DNA of 15,916 nucleotides from Amoeboradix gromovi (lineage: Eukaryota > Sanchytriomycota > Sanchytriomycetes > Sanchytriales > Sanchytriaceae): the NCBI GenBank assembly GCA_018985225.1, contig JADGIF010000171.1:1-15916 (forward strand), written 5' to 3'. Below, piece by piece: positions 9,092 to 15,916 of this stretch. A program made the translations under genes and the position numbers. Numbering within the stretch: position 1 is the stretch's first letter; each line of letters opens with the position of its first letter. Below the pieces are notes generated by a model. The model did not search any database. It saw only the letters and a program-made list of their open reading frames with translations, and had not been told where the DNA came from.

Positions 9092-9598
9092 CTCCTCGTT
9101 AAAAGTCCTGATTTCCAAGAAAATTGTGAACTTCCACAAAGAAACTATCAATGCTGGTAAATCTATTAGTGATTGTTCACACTTTCACTACCCTGAGGTG
9201 AGATTGAATAATGATGTATGTACTTGATGTATATGCTCCTTGCTGCCATATACTCTTTATTGTTACACATGTGGTAAGACCAACAGCATAAGAATTATTA
9301 AATAAATAGTTTACAGGTTTACTTTTATCGTAGATCTCTTTTGAGGGCGAGTTAAAAAAGATCTAATTGTTCCACGTTTGGACCAGTTCCTCAGTGTTGA
9401 TGAATGTATGCTGTACCTGTGAGTGATTCTTTAGATTTGACATATTCGGGATTACAGCCATTAATTCCATTTATCATTTGCGAAAAGGAAGAATATCGAG
9501 TATTTAAGCTGTTGGAAAATTTGGAAAAGTCATGAAATTGTATAAAAATGCATGCTAATTCGCGATAATTGATTTATTCAAGAAAACAATCGAGCTGT
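9092..9598 (+). repeat. Dispersed repeat, copy A (about 505 bp)
   Basis: Aligns over its full length and in the same orientation with 14706-15210, beginning at TCGTTAAAAGTCCTGATTTCC and ending near GAGCTG. Identity is uneven: the first 250 bp differ considerably, while about 9360-9540 is nearly identical (10 differences in the 129 bp from 9404 to 9532, no indels). No terminal inverted repeats or clear target duplications were found. The copy occupies most of the space between the divergent MFS and NASP-like genes and ends 31 bp before the NASP start, so it probably contributes promoter sequence. It could be an unknown mobile element, a gene fragment or an old segmental duplication. Confidence 0.85.
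9404..9535 (+). CDS. Possible small ORF (43 codons) in repeat copy A
   Basis: ATG to TGA frame, MYAVPVSDSL... ending ...FKLLENLEKS, preserved with identical start, stop and length in copy B (15016-15147). Of 10 nucleotide differences, six fall at third positions and five codon changes are silent, which hints at constraint. The minus strand, in register with the same third positions, is also open here and equally silent-rich, so the coding strand cannot be decided. I do not recognise the product. It may be a real small protein, the last exon of a larger decayed gene, or a conserved noncoding block. Confidence 0.25.
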   Translation: MYAVPVSDSLDLTYSGLQPLIPFIICEKEEYRVFKLLENLEKS

Positions 9599-9629
9599 AC
9601 ATTAACAAACTTTGTCTCCCTGTTATAGA

Positions 9630-10503
9630 ATGATGGCTAGTGATCTATCTTCAAAAGCTATTGCGGCTATTACAAACAAAGATTATGAATCGGCAATAAG
9701 TTACTACGGTGAAATCTGTGAAATTGAAGAGAGAAAAGGATTTAATGCTGAAAATGTCAAGTATCTTATAGAATATGCAAACGCATTGTTTAAGAACGCA
9801 ATCCAAAAAAACGATATATTCGATAAGCAGCAGCAGAAACTTTTACAATCTTCGGATGCGTTTAAAGAGAAATATACACTTTTAGACGTAGAAGATGAAG
9901 GAGTTGATGATTTTGAAGCTGCTTTTGATATACTTGAACGAGCTAAACAAATCTCTAAAGACAGTAATGCTGGTCATGATATACTTGCTAAAATTGAACA
10001 GTTGCTAGCTGATATTTGCTTTGAAGATTCCAATTTCAAGGTTTTTATTTTTAATCTAGCAAGCATTGGAATCTTATTTGAACTGCTGCGAAATATTTCT
10101 ACAGGCTAAAGAGCACTCTAAACTAGCTTATACTTACTATTACGTTGCAATGGTTTACGAATTTGCAAACTCACCCTCTGAGACTATGGATGGCAAAGAT
10201 AGTAGCATTTTGCCACTAACTGAGATGGAACGGATACTAAAGGCTAAAGAGTACGTCGAGAAATGTCTTGCTATTCTTGTTGATATCGAAGACAACGAAG
10301 ATAAGGAAGCTCTGCTTCAGGATGTCCAGCAAAAAGTAGTTTTTACACTTATTTAGTTGGTTGAGTTGTCTACTTTCATTAAAGATTACGATGAAATAAA
10401 ACAGCAGGAACCTTCAACCATGGTGGGATTTGACAAAAATGTTCATAATGGTCCGATAATGGACATTTCTCATTTGATCAAAAAGAAGAATAAAAAGCAG
10501 TAG
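9630..10503 (+). CDS. NASP/Hif1/Sim3-type histone chaperone (SHNi-TPR), three exons
   Basis: By family this nuclear TPR protein binds histone H3 (H3-H4, or CENP-A in the Sim3 type) and hands it to assembly factors. Exons are 9630-10040, 10060-10335 and 10357-10503, joined across intervals of 19 and 21 nt, giving 277 residues. The N-terminal TPR (about 4-35) is followed by YLIEYANALFKNA. An acidic interruption leads to DEGVDDFEAAFDILERAKQI (about 89-108), the SHNi-TPR. The next TPR is built across intron 1: LADICFEDSNFK (exon 1), then QALESYLNCCEIF (exon 2). Exon 2 continues with LAYTYYYVAMVYEF and a helix leading to the coiled segment. Exon 3 starts LVELSTFIKDYDEI and ends with NGPIMDISHLIKKKNKKQ, the short basic C-terminal motif typical of the family. 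ATG 9630 is followed at once by a second ATG at 9633. An AATAAA follows the stop. It converges on the monooxygenase gene 89 bp away. Confidence 0.87.
10041..10059 (+). other. Putative 19-nt intron 1 of the NASP-like gene
   Basis: Sequence GTTTTTATTTTTAATCTAG: GT start, TAG end, T-rich, with TTTAAT as a possible branch region. It lies in phase 0 after Lys codon 10038-10040. Reading on without removal changes frame and leaves the family (a TAA-free but unrelated tail ending at 10109). Removing it joins SNFK to QALESY, which restores a canonical TPR helix. Confidence 0.72.
10336..10356 (+). other. Putative 21-nt intron 2 of the NASP-like gene
   Basis: Starts GTAGTTTTTACAC and ends TTATTTAG, T-rich, phase 0 after the AAA codon 10333-10335. 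Its length is a multiple of three, but its last codon is an in-frame TAG, so retention ends the protein at 10356. Removal joins QDVQQK to LVELSTFIKDY, keeping a leucine heptad, and opens a 48-codon exon with the family's C-terminal motif. A second acceptor at GGTTGAG (intron of 30 nt) would also keep frame. Confidence 0.7.
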
Positions 10504-10592
10504 AATAAATACCTCTACTAAACACTTTGCAATGTGCAGCTGGTAGAGTGAGTGCTCTGATAATATTTTCAACATAATTTTCATGCTCTTTA

Positions 10593-11834
10593 CTAGGAAC
10601 TGCCGTTTAATTCCATGTTGAGATACCCGTCTATTAATTCTACGTTCCATATGCCTAATCCTTGATTTTTCATATTTTTGTACATAAGCAAATGTTTGTT
10701 TACATCGTTGTAGTGCATTCTTTTTAGCTGATATTCAGTATACACAAAGTCATCCAGATGCAATAATCCAACTGCTTCCCTTGAACCCAAGACTTTTGAC
10801 TTGGTCCTACTTATCATATCTAACTGATAACTATGAATGGCATCCTCTATAACGTTGTATTTCAGCAAGTTTTTAGCAAATGACAAGGCGTCCAACAGCG
10901 CTTGGTTTGCACCCTGTCCTTTAAACGGTGACATAGGATGAGCAGCATCTCCTAACAAAGTTATTTTGGAGTTTTTTGGGAAATCATAAAGAGAAATCGG
11001 GTCTCTATCATACACTGGATATCCTGTTATATTCTCTACGGATGTCTGTTTTATTATGTCAAGTATGGTAGAATGGAAAAATCTACATTTGTTCAAAGCC
11101 AACTCCTTCAGCTCCGATTTATCAAATTTAAGTGCCGAGTCCATTGGGAATGACAACTGCCACATAACGCTGGCCTTGTTGAAAGGCATGCAGAATATTC
11201 TACTCTTACCATCCGACATTTGAAGTACGCGATGTGTGAAAGTAGGGTTGCTTTCAACTATTCCAAGCATAACAAAAGTGTTAAGAAACGTGAGTGAAGA
11301 GTTTGGTATTAATGCCTGACGCACTTGAGAATAGATACCATCACACCCGGCTACGCACTTAACTAGAACGGTAGTAGATTCATTCTTTAGATGAATATTC
11401 ACCCCAAGTTTATGATCTGAATACGCTTCAACTTCACATTTCCATTTCATCGTGACAAAGTTAGGATCTAATTCATTAATAAAACATTCCCTTAAATCTT
11501 GCCGAGCGAGATGGCATATGTATTTGGAATTCCAGCTGCTATCATTATTTAATTTCTCAAATGATCCCCACCCCAAAATTAATTCACCGTTCTGATTAAA
11601 TATGTAATGACAATTTGACAATACGCATTTACTTTGCACCTCTTTCAATAAATCTAGCTTATCAAATATCTTACCACCTTGCTGCAATGTTAATCCATAA
11701 CCTTGGTGCCTAGAGTGGAATCCTTCATCTTTTTCGAAAATTATTGATTTGATGCCATTTTTTTGTAAAGTTATTGCCAGCGATAATCCCGCTATGCCAG
11801 CGCCAACAATTCCAATAGGAATATCTGTTAGCAT
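10593..11834 (-). CDS. FAD-dependent monooxygenase (group A flavoprotein hydroxylase family)
   Basis: Single-exon frame of 413 residues, usual length for the family. The enzyme would use NAD(P)H and O2 to hydroxylate or epoxidise a small, often aromatic or prenylated, substrate; which one is not readable. The N-terminal Rossmann motif is G11-A-G13-IA-G16, with the ribose-binding acid E34 in IIFEKDEG. R111 lies in the LARQDLR helix. GCDGIYSQVRQAL (163-175) is the 'DG' motif binding both FAD and NAD(P)H. ITLLGDAAHPMSPFKGQG (291-308) is the 'GD' motif binding the FAD ribityl chain. All key residues are present, so it looks functional. No membrane anchor is seen. ATG at 11832-11834 starts just before the beta-strand IPIGIVGAG. 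It is convergent with the NASP-like gene. Confidence 0.93.
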   Translation of the reverse strand: MLTDIPIGIVGAGIAGLSLAITLQKNGIKSIIFEKDEGFHSRHQGYGLTLQQGGKIFDKLDLLKEVQSKCVLSNCHYIFNQNGELILGWGSFEKLNNDSSWNSKYICHLARQDLRECFINELDPNFVTMKWKCEVEAYSDHKLGVNIHLKNESTTVLVKCVAGCDGIYSQVRQALIPNSSLTFLNTFVMLGIVESNPTFTHRVLQMSDGKSRIFCMPFNKASVMWQLSFPMDSALKFDKSELKELALNKCRFFHSTILDIIKQTSVENITGYPVYDRDPISLYDFPKNSKITLLGDAAHPMSPFKGQGANQALLDALSFAKNLLKYNVIEDAIHSYQLDMISRTKSKVLGSREAVGLLHLDDFVYTEYQLKRMHYNDVNKHLLMYKNMKNQGLGIWNVELIDGYLNMELNGSS

Positions 11835-12916
11835 CTCAGGGGCACAAGTCGTTTAATCCGCCAAAGTCAAATTTGAATCCATATTCGTAGGATTCCGCAT
11901 TTCTTAAGTGAATACTGCTTGAGCGCCAGCTATTGAAGTTTTTTTCTCTAAATTGTTGCATTTCAGTGGATTCATATCTCGATTGTTCTAATTAGACAAC
12001 TTTTACACCTAAACCCATAATTGGTCAGCAATACCTGTAAAGACAAGTTAGCATTTGAGACATGCGATGTTTAAATAGGCTTTGAAAGCGATAAACAAAC
12101 TCTGCATGGACAAATTAAATCTGCTCAAAATGCTCCCCTGAATATGAGAATTCTAATGGAATATAGCATTTGCGTGATTATTCTTTGTGTATGTGCAAAT
12201 ACCTAAAACTGGAATGAATTATATCTCAATAAATTTGTAGCCCAAGAACACACTCGGCACAAGTTATACGATACGAAAAGGGTCCAGATCAGTCAAAGGT
12301 AGTGTGCTCTATAAGGAGTTCAATGCTTCCAAGATGCAGTTGTAAAACGGGTAAGGTTGGACTAAATAAGTATCACCAGTCTTTTGGTTTCTTGAAAATC
12401 TCAGTCCATCTTATTGCCTGAATTTGCAACTAGAAAAATGACCAGTGAATCACCTACATATTAACGTGAAATGCAGTCACTTCTCTAATGCACTCTCAAT
12501 CATATATTACCGCACAAGTATAAATTGAATGGTCAGAGACTGTATTTTAACAACGAAACGTACTCTAATATTTCATATCTTAAATCCCACCAAATTCAAC
12601 GACCGCACACTGTTCAACTGCTAAGATTAATTAAATTGCTTCGCAAGCAATCTTCAAATAAATCACAGAGGGCATACTTTAATAGTCAAACATGATGTTT
12701 ACAGGGAATATTGAGATTTTAACAAATTTTCTACTTGATAGAAATTAAATGGTGTTTCTATTCAATTTGAAAATATTTTCTAAATCATTGCTTTTGATGT
12801 TGTACATTTCTTACCTCATGATCTAACAGGTCATCTGTCTAGTACGTACTAATCACGGCCAAAGTCTAGCTCAACCAAAATTTAACGACGTTATTGGGTG
12901 TTTGACATTTTTCCAA
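11835..12916. other. Intergenic region between divergent monooxygenase and Axl2-like genes
   Basis: About 1.1 kb of AT-rich sequence without a supportable gene or RNA. It must contain the promoters of both flanking genes. Near the right end, TACTAAT at 12847-12853, with a TAG at 12870, resembles a branch point and acceptor. The frame of the Axl2-like gene is open upstream of its ATG back to a TAA near 12826 with no further ATG. An upstream exon for that gene is therefore possible but not shown. Confidence 0.5.
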
Positions 12917-14572
12917 ATGTTGAACTGGTATCTCGTATTTGGTCAAATACAATTACTAAATCCTTTAGCAACTCAGCCCATATCACCTGTAACTGTCAAC
13001 CAGAAATTTACTATTTTAATGAATCCGAGCACTTTCAAGAGTAATTCTACCTTCAGTACTAAATTACTTAGTGGACCAAGCTGGGTTCAGTTTGATGCGA
13101 ACACTCTGGAATTCAGTGGAACGCCTCCAAAAAATGGTACCTATGATGTAATTGTAGAGGCATTTACGAATAGTCAATCTGCTTATGATCATTTGATTCT
13201 GAAATGTGTAGATAACTTCAAACTGCTACCAGCTCCTCAAATACTAGTACGTGAAAAAGTACTTTTAACGAAAGATCTCCCTATTAAGCTACTAGAAGTG
13301 CCTGCAACTGGTTATGGAATTAAAACGTTTGTGAATAAACTACAGCTACCAAGCTGGTTAAGAGTAGATGTACTAAGCGGAGAAATGACAGGTAATCCAC
13401 CACCCAACACGGAATATTCTATCGATGTGTATTTGACAGATGATGACTCGCGTCTTGTCAAATCACTTGCCGCATCATTTTTATTAAAGTTAAACTCTCT
13501 TGTCTTGTACATCGATGGTTTCACCAATAACTCGGTAGTACCTTTAAATTCAGACTCGATTACTCTGAAGTACTCTTGTAATGTGCCCTGCTCTCTAACA
13601 AACGATATAGAACATGATGATAAGTCGTTCAAAATCCCGAGTTCGATGGACTCCATTTCGCTGGTAGCTACGACTTCAAATGGCACTATAACGGATCCGA
13701 TTTTGCTGAGTTTCGTAAAGGATCAAGCTGTGCTGTCCTCAAGATTCTCAGGTAGTCGAAATGATGCACTGATTTACACTCTTTTGGCAGCTGCGTGTGC
13801 GGTTTTGTTCTGTTTGTGTCTTTACTTTTATATTAAACGCCGAAATCGCAATAGCAAATCAGGAAAAACAGACTATATGGACATTAAATCACCAATTAAC
13901 GATGATGATGACAATGATGCTATTTATAGCATGTATTATGATCGAAACTCTAACAGGGGCTCAAGAGCATCCATAACTTCATATAGTACGCACACTATAA
14001 TCAAGGGAGCATCAATAAATGTTCTGAACGAGCAACGACCAATTAAAACAACACCAACTGATAAACAATTTACACCAGTCTTCACAAAGGTAATTGCTCT
14101 AAATAGGGACTGGGAATACTGCCCACTTCAGCTGGATCTGAACACAGTGTACAATGTGCCAGCCAGGTCAATGAAGGCAGATTGGCCCATAAGAACCACT
14201 CTAAACAGCCAATTCCATTTGAGATGTGAGTCCTCGATTCCGGACTGGATTAGCTTTGATGAACAAACCTGCATTTTCACTGCTAGACCGGACACTGAGG
14301 TAGATTTTATTTTAAAGATTGAGCATTATGAAAACGGCGTATTTAAGAATGATTTTATATTTCGAATAATTGCTGCAATCGAAAAGAAGTCTTCTATTGA
14401 CAACAGCAGATTCAGATCTAGCTTGGATCCGAACAGATTCATGGACTCGATTTTCAGTACAGGAAGCAGGCATAAGAAAGATTCTATAAATTTTAGTAAA
14501 ATGAATTTTACAGATTTTAAGAAACATGTGATGATAGGAAAGAACCAGAATCACAGTATTATTGACGAATAA
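12917..14572 (+). CDS. Axl2-like single-pass membrane protein with cadherin-like (CADG) modules
   Basis: 551 residues from ATG 12917. Family members (Axl2/Bud10) mark the bud site or polarity axis and act in septin and cell-wall organisation at the plasma membrane. After a short hydrophobic start (MLNWYLVFGQIQLLNPL), two dystroglycan-type modules follow. The first has PSWVQFD around W56 and EFSGTPP; the second has PSWLRVD around W147 and MTGNPPP. One hydrophobic span lies at about 284-306, followed by the stop-transfer KRRNRN. The tail has an acidic NDDDDNDA run and Ser/Thr-rich stretches. Unusually, residues about 390-480 contain another module-like segment with PDWISFD (W444) and FTARP. At 551 residues it is shorter than budding-yeast Axl2 (about 820), mainly from fewer outer modules. 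The signal peptide is weak; an upstream exon may supply the true start. Confidence 0.8.
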   Translation: MLNWYLVFGQIQLLNPLATQPISPVTVNQKFTILMNPSTFKSNSTFSTKLLSGPSWVQFDANTLEFSGTPPKNGTYDVIVEAFTNSQSAYDHLILKCVDNFKLLPAPQILVREKVLLTKDLPIKLLEVPATGYGIKTFVNKLQLPSWLRVDVLSGEMTGNPPPNTEYSIDVYLTDDDSRLVKSLAASFLLKLNSLVLYIDGFTNNSVVPLNSDSITLKYSCNVPCSLTNDIEHDDKSFKIPSSMDSISLVATTSNGTITDPILLSFVKDQAVLSSRFSGSRNDALIYTLLAAACAVLFCLCLYFYIKRRNRNSKSGKTDYMDIKSPINDDDDNDAIYSMYYDRNSNRGSRASITSYSTHTIIKGASINVLNEQRPIKTTPTDKQFTPVFTKVIALNRDWEYCPLQLDLNTVYNVPARSMKADWPIRTTLNSQFHLRCESSIPDWISFDEQTCIFTARPDTEVDFILKIEHYENGVFKNDFIFRIIAAIEKKSSIDNSRFRSSLDPNRFMDSIFSTGSRHKKDSINFSKMNFTDFKKHVMIGKNQNHSIIDE

Positions 14573-14705
14573 ATTATGATTGTTTAAATTAGAACTTTAC
14601 TTTGCATTGTAACTTGTAGATCAAACAAATAGTAAAAGCAGATTGAAGACAATAGATTTGATACTACGATAGTAAACTGAAGCTATTCCTCCGTACAGTA
14701 GTAAG

Positions 14706-15210
14706 ACTTCTCGTTAAAAGTCCTGATTTCCGAGAAAATCCAGAATTTCTACAAAGAAACTAGCAATGCTAGATGCTCCGTTACAGTGATTGCTCATGCT
14801 TGCGTTACCCTGAGGCGGGATTGAATAAGGATGCAGATAATTGATGTATATGTTCCTTGCTACCATATGGTCTCTATTGTCGCATATTCGGTAAGATCGG
14901 TCGCAAGAATTATTAAATAAACGGTTTACAAGTTTATTTTTATTGTTCTTCTCATTCTAGGCATTGAAAGACATCTAATTGTTCCATGTTTGGACCAGTT
15001 CCTCAGTGTGAATGAATGTATGCTGTACCTGTGAGTGATTCTTTAGCTTTGACGTATTCGGGATTAAATCCATTTATTCCATTTATCATTTGTGAAAAGG
15101 AAGAATATCGAGGATTTAAGCTATTGGAAAATCTGGAAAAGTCTTGAAATTATATAAAGATGCATACAAATTCCCGATAAATGATTTATTCAAGAAAAAA
15201 ATTGAGCTGC
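14706..15210 (+). repeat. Dispersed repeat, copy B (about 505 bp)
   Basis: Same orientation and extent as copy A at 9092-9598, with the most conserved block at about 14975-15150. It lies 134 bp after the Axl2-like gene and is followed by no recognisable gene, so if copy A acts as promoter sequence for the NASP-like gene, copy B has no equivalent partner here. No target-site duplication or inverted ends were seen. Confidence 0.85.
15016..15147 (+). CDS. Possible small ORF (43 codons) in repeat copy B
   Basis: Counterpart of the frame at 9404-9535: same ATG, same TGA and no indel. Differences at the protein level from copy A are D/A, Q/N, L/F and V/G. Product unknown. The reverse strand is also open over the conserved block, ending at the same point in both copies. 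Treat as a conserved block rather than a proven gene. Confidence 0.25.
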   Translation: MYAVPVSDSLALTYSGLNPFIPFIICEKEEYRGFKLLENLEKS

Positions 15211-15837
15211 TTTAAATCACAAAGATTGCGGAACAAACTTGCTTTGAAGTCTTTTTTGTAATTCAGGCTCCCATTAGTTTAAAAACTACCCTTAAAAGTT
15301 AAATTTGTACCCGGCGGAAAGGCCATCAGTTAAAATCAGCTTTTCCGTTATTGAGTATTCAAAAACATTCTGTTTTACCTATGAAATAATTCTTGTGCTT
15401 ATATAATGATTTATTAAGGGCGTTATCGTCTCCAAAACGCAGTGACGTTACTTTCTCATCGACAGTCCCAAGTATTCTGGACTGGTTTTGTTTTCAGAAA
15501 TTAGGTATGTCAAGACGCTTCTCATTTGGTATTTTGGAACATTCATCAACTTCAAAGTCTCTATTGGGTATCTATAGATTGAATACTCGTAGGCCCTGGA
15601 TATAAAAAGAGTCTCTCTTAATGTTTTTGGTTTGCTAGATTTCTCAATCGTCAATCTAATTTGGGTATTAGTGTTATGATCCATTCTGATCTAAAATACT
15701 CAATCCTCTATTTATAGAGTCTCTCAGTTGAAGGTACTACTCAAAGTGTCTCCGAATCTGAGAACAGGCCTAATTCCTAAAAGTTAATTTGAACTCATTA
15801 GTTCTATTTAATTTGTAAAGCCATGAAATTAACATAT
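15211..15837. other. Gene-free stretch between repeat copy B and the right-edge element
   Basis: AT-rich, without a recognised gene. The best open frame is on the minus strand, 15448-15684 (78 codons, ATG start; includes YRYPIETLKLMNVPKYQM). It is protein-like in composition but has no family I can name, and the plus strand is open over much of the same span. It could be an exon or a decayed gene; I give it no function. Confidence 0.4.
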
Positions 15838-15916
15838 GAGACATCAAATATAAAAACTGAACTAACTTTCTGTAACAACTTGGAACATTATTTCAGCTTT
15901 ATTAATTTTATGGATT
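15838..15916 (+). mobile_element. Partial copy 3 of the inverted-repeat element, truncated by window edge
   Basis: Matches the left end of the complete element from its terminal repeat inward (GAGACATCAAATATAAAAAC, then the shared interior up to TTTATGGATT) and runs off the right edge. A TA at 15835-15836 stands one base outside the repeat, as at both ends of the complete copy. Orientation is opposite to the partial copy at 1-99. Confidence 0.87.

Noticed and set aside
10414-10650. Minus-strand open frame of 78 codons
   Set aside because: It covers the NASP-like last exon and the end of the monooxygenase gene, both of which are clearly coding in other frames.
1-15916. tRNA, rRNA or CRISPR arrays
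   Set aside because: No T-loop or B-box-like motifs with matching arms, no rRNA-like blocks and no regularly spaced short repeats were found by eye.

Overview
The window looks like nuclear DNA of an AT-rich fungus, most likely an ascomycete-like (possibly yeast-like) lineage. The grounds are a GT71 (Mnn1/Mnn2-type) mannosyltransferase and an Axl2-like cadherin-fold membrane protein, both typical of fungi, beside clearly eukaryotic genes (V-ATPase subunit D and a NASP/Hif1/Sim3 histone chaperone). Genes are mostly intronless, single and on both strands. There are no operons, ribosome binding sites, tRNA, rRNA or CRISPR arrays that I can see. The species cannot be named from sequence alone.

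Layout. 1-99: one end of a repeated element with terminal inverted repeats, running off the left edge. 529-1010: an unidentified, frame-broken, more GC-rich coding remnant. 1011-3412: 2.4 kb without a supportable gene. 3413-5359 (+): GT71 mannosyltransferase. 5425-6165 (-): V-ATPase subunit D, convergent with it. 6309-7052 (+): coiled-coil protein of unknown function, divergent from subunit D. 7210-7694: a complete 485-bp copy of the inverted-repeat element. 7707-8936 (-): MFS transporter, its stop 12 bp from the element. 9092-9598: copy A of a ~505-bp dispersed repeat. 9630-10503 (+): NASP-like chaperone in three exons. 10593-11834 (-): FAD-dependent monooxygenase. 12917-14572 (+): Axl2-like protein. 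14706-15210: copy B of the dispersed repeat. 15838-15916: another end of the inverted-repeat element, running off the right edge in the opposite orientation to the left one.

The most striking point is the NASP-like gene. Its family-typical protein is continuous only if two stretches of 19 and 21 nt are removed. Both begin with GT, end in TAG and lie exactly between codons. If real, these are spliceosomal introns near the known lower size limit and far shorter than usual fungal introns. Other points are an apparent third cadherin-like module on the cytoplasmic side of the Axl2-like protein, and a dispersed repeat whose best-conserved block keeps a 43-codon frame without indels.

The genes do not form one pathway. 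Glycosylation (GT71), vacuolar acidification (V-ATPase D), histone handling (NASP) and polarity or cell-surface function (Axl2-like) are housekeeping or growth roles. The MFS transporter and flavin monooxygenase look like accessory metabolism, but the NASP gene lies between them and I see no wider cluster. The same repeat at both edges suggests the sequence may be an assembly contig that ended in repeats.
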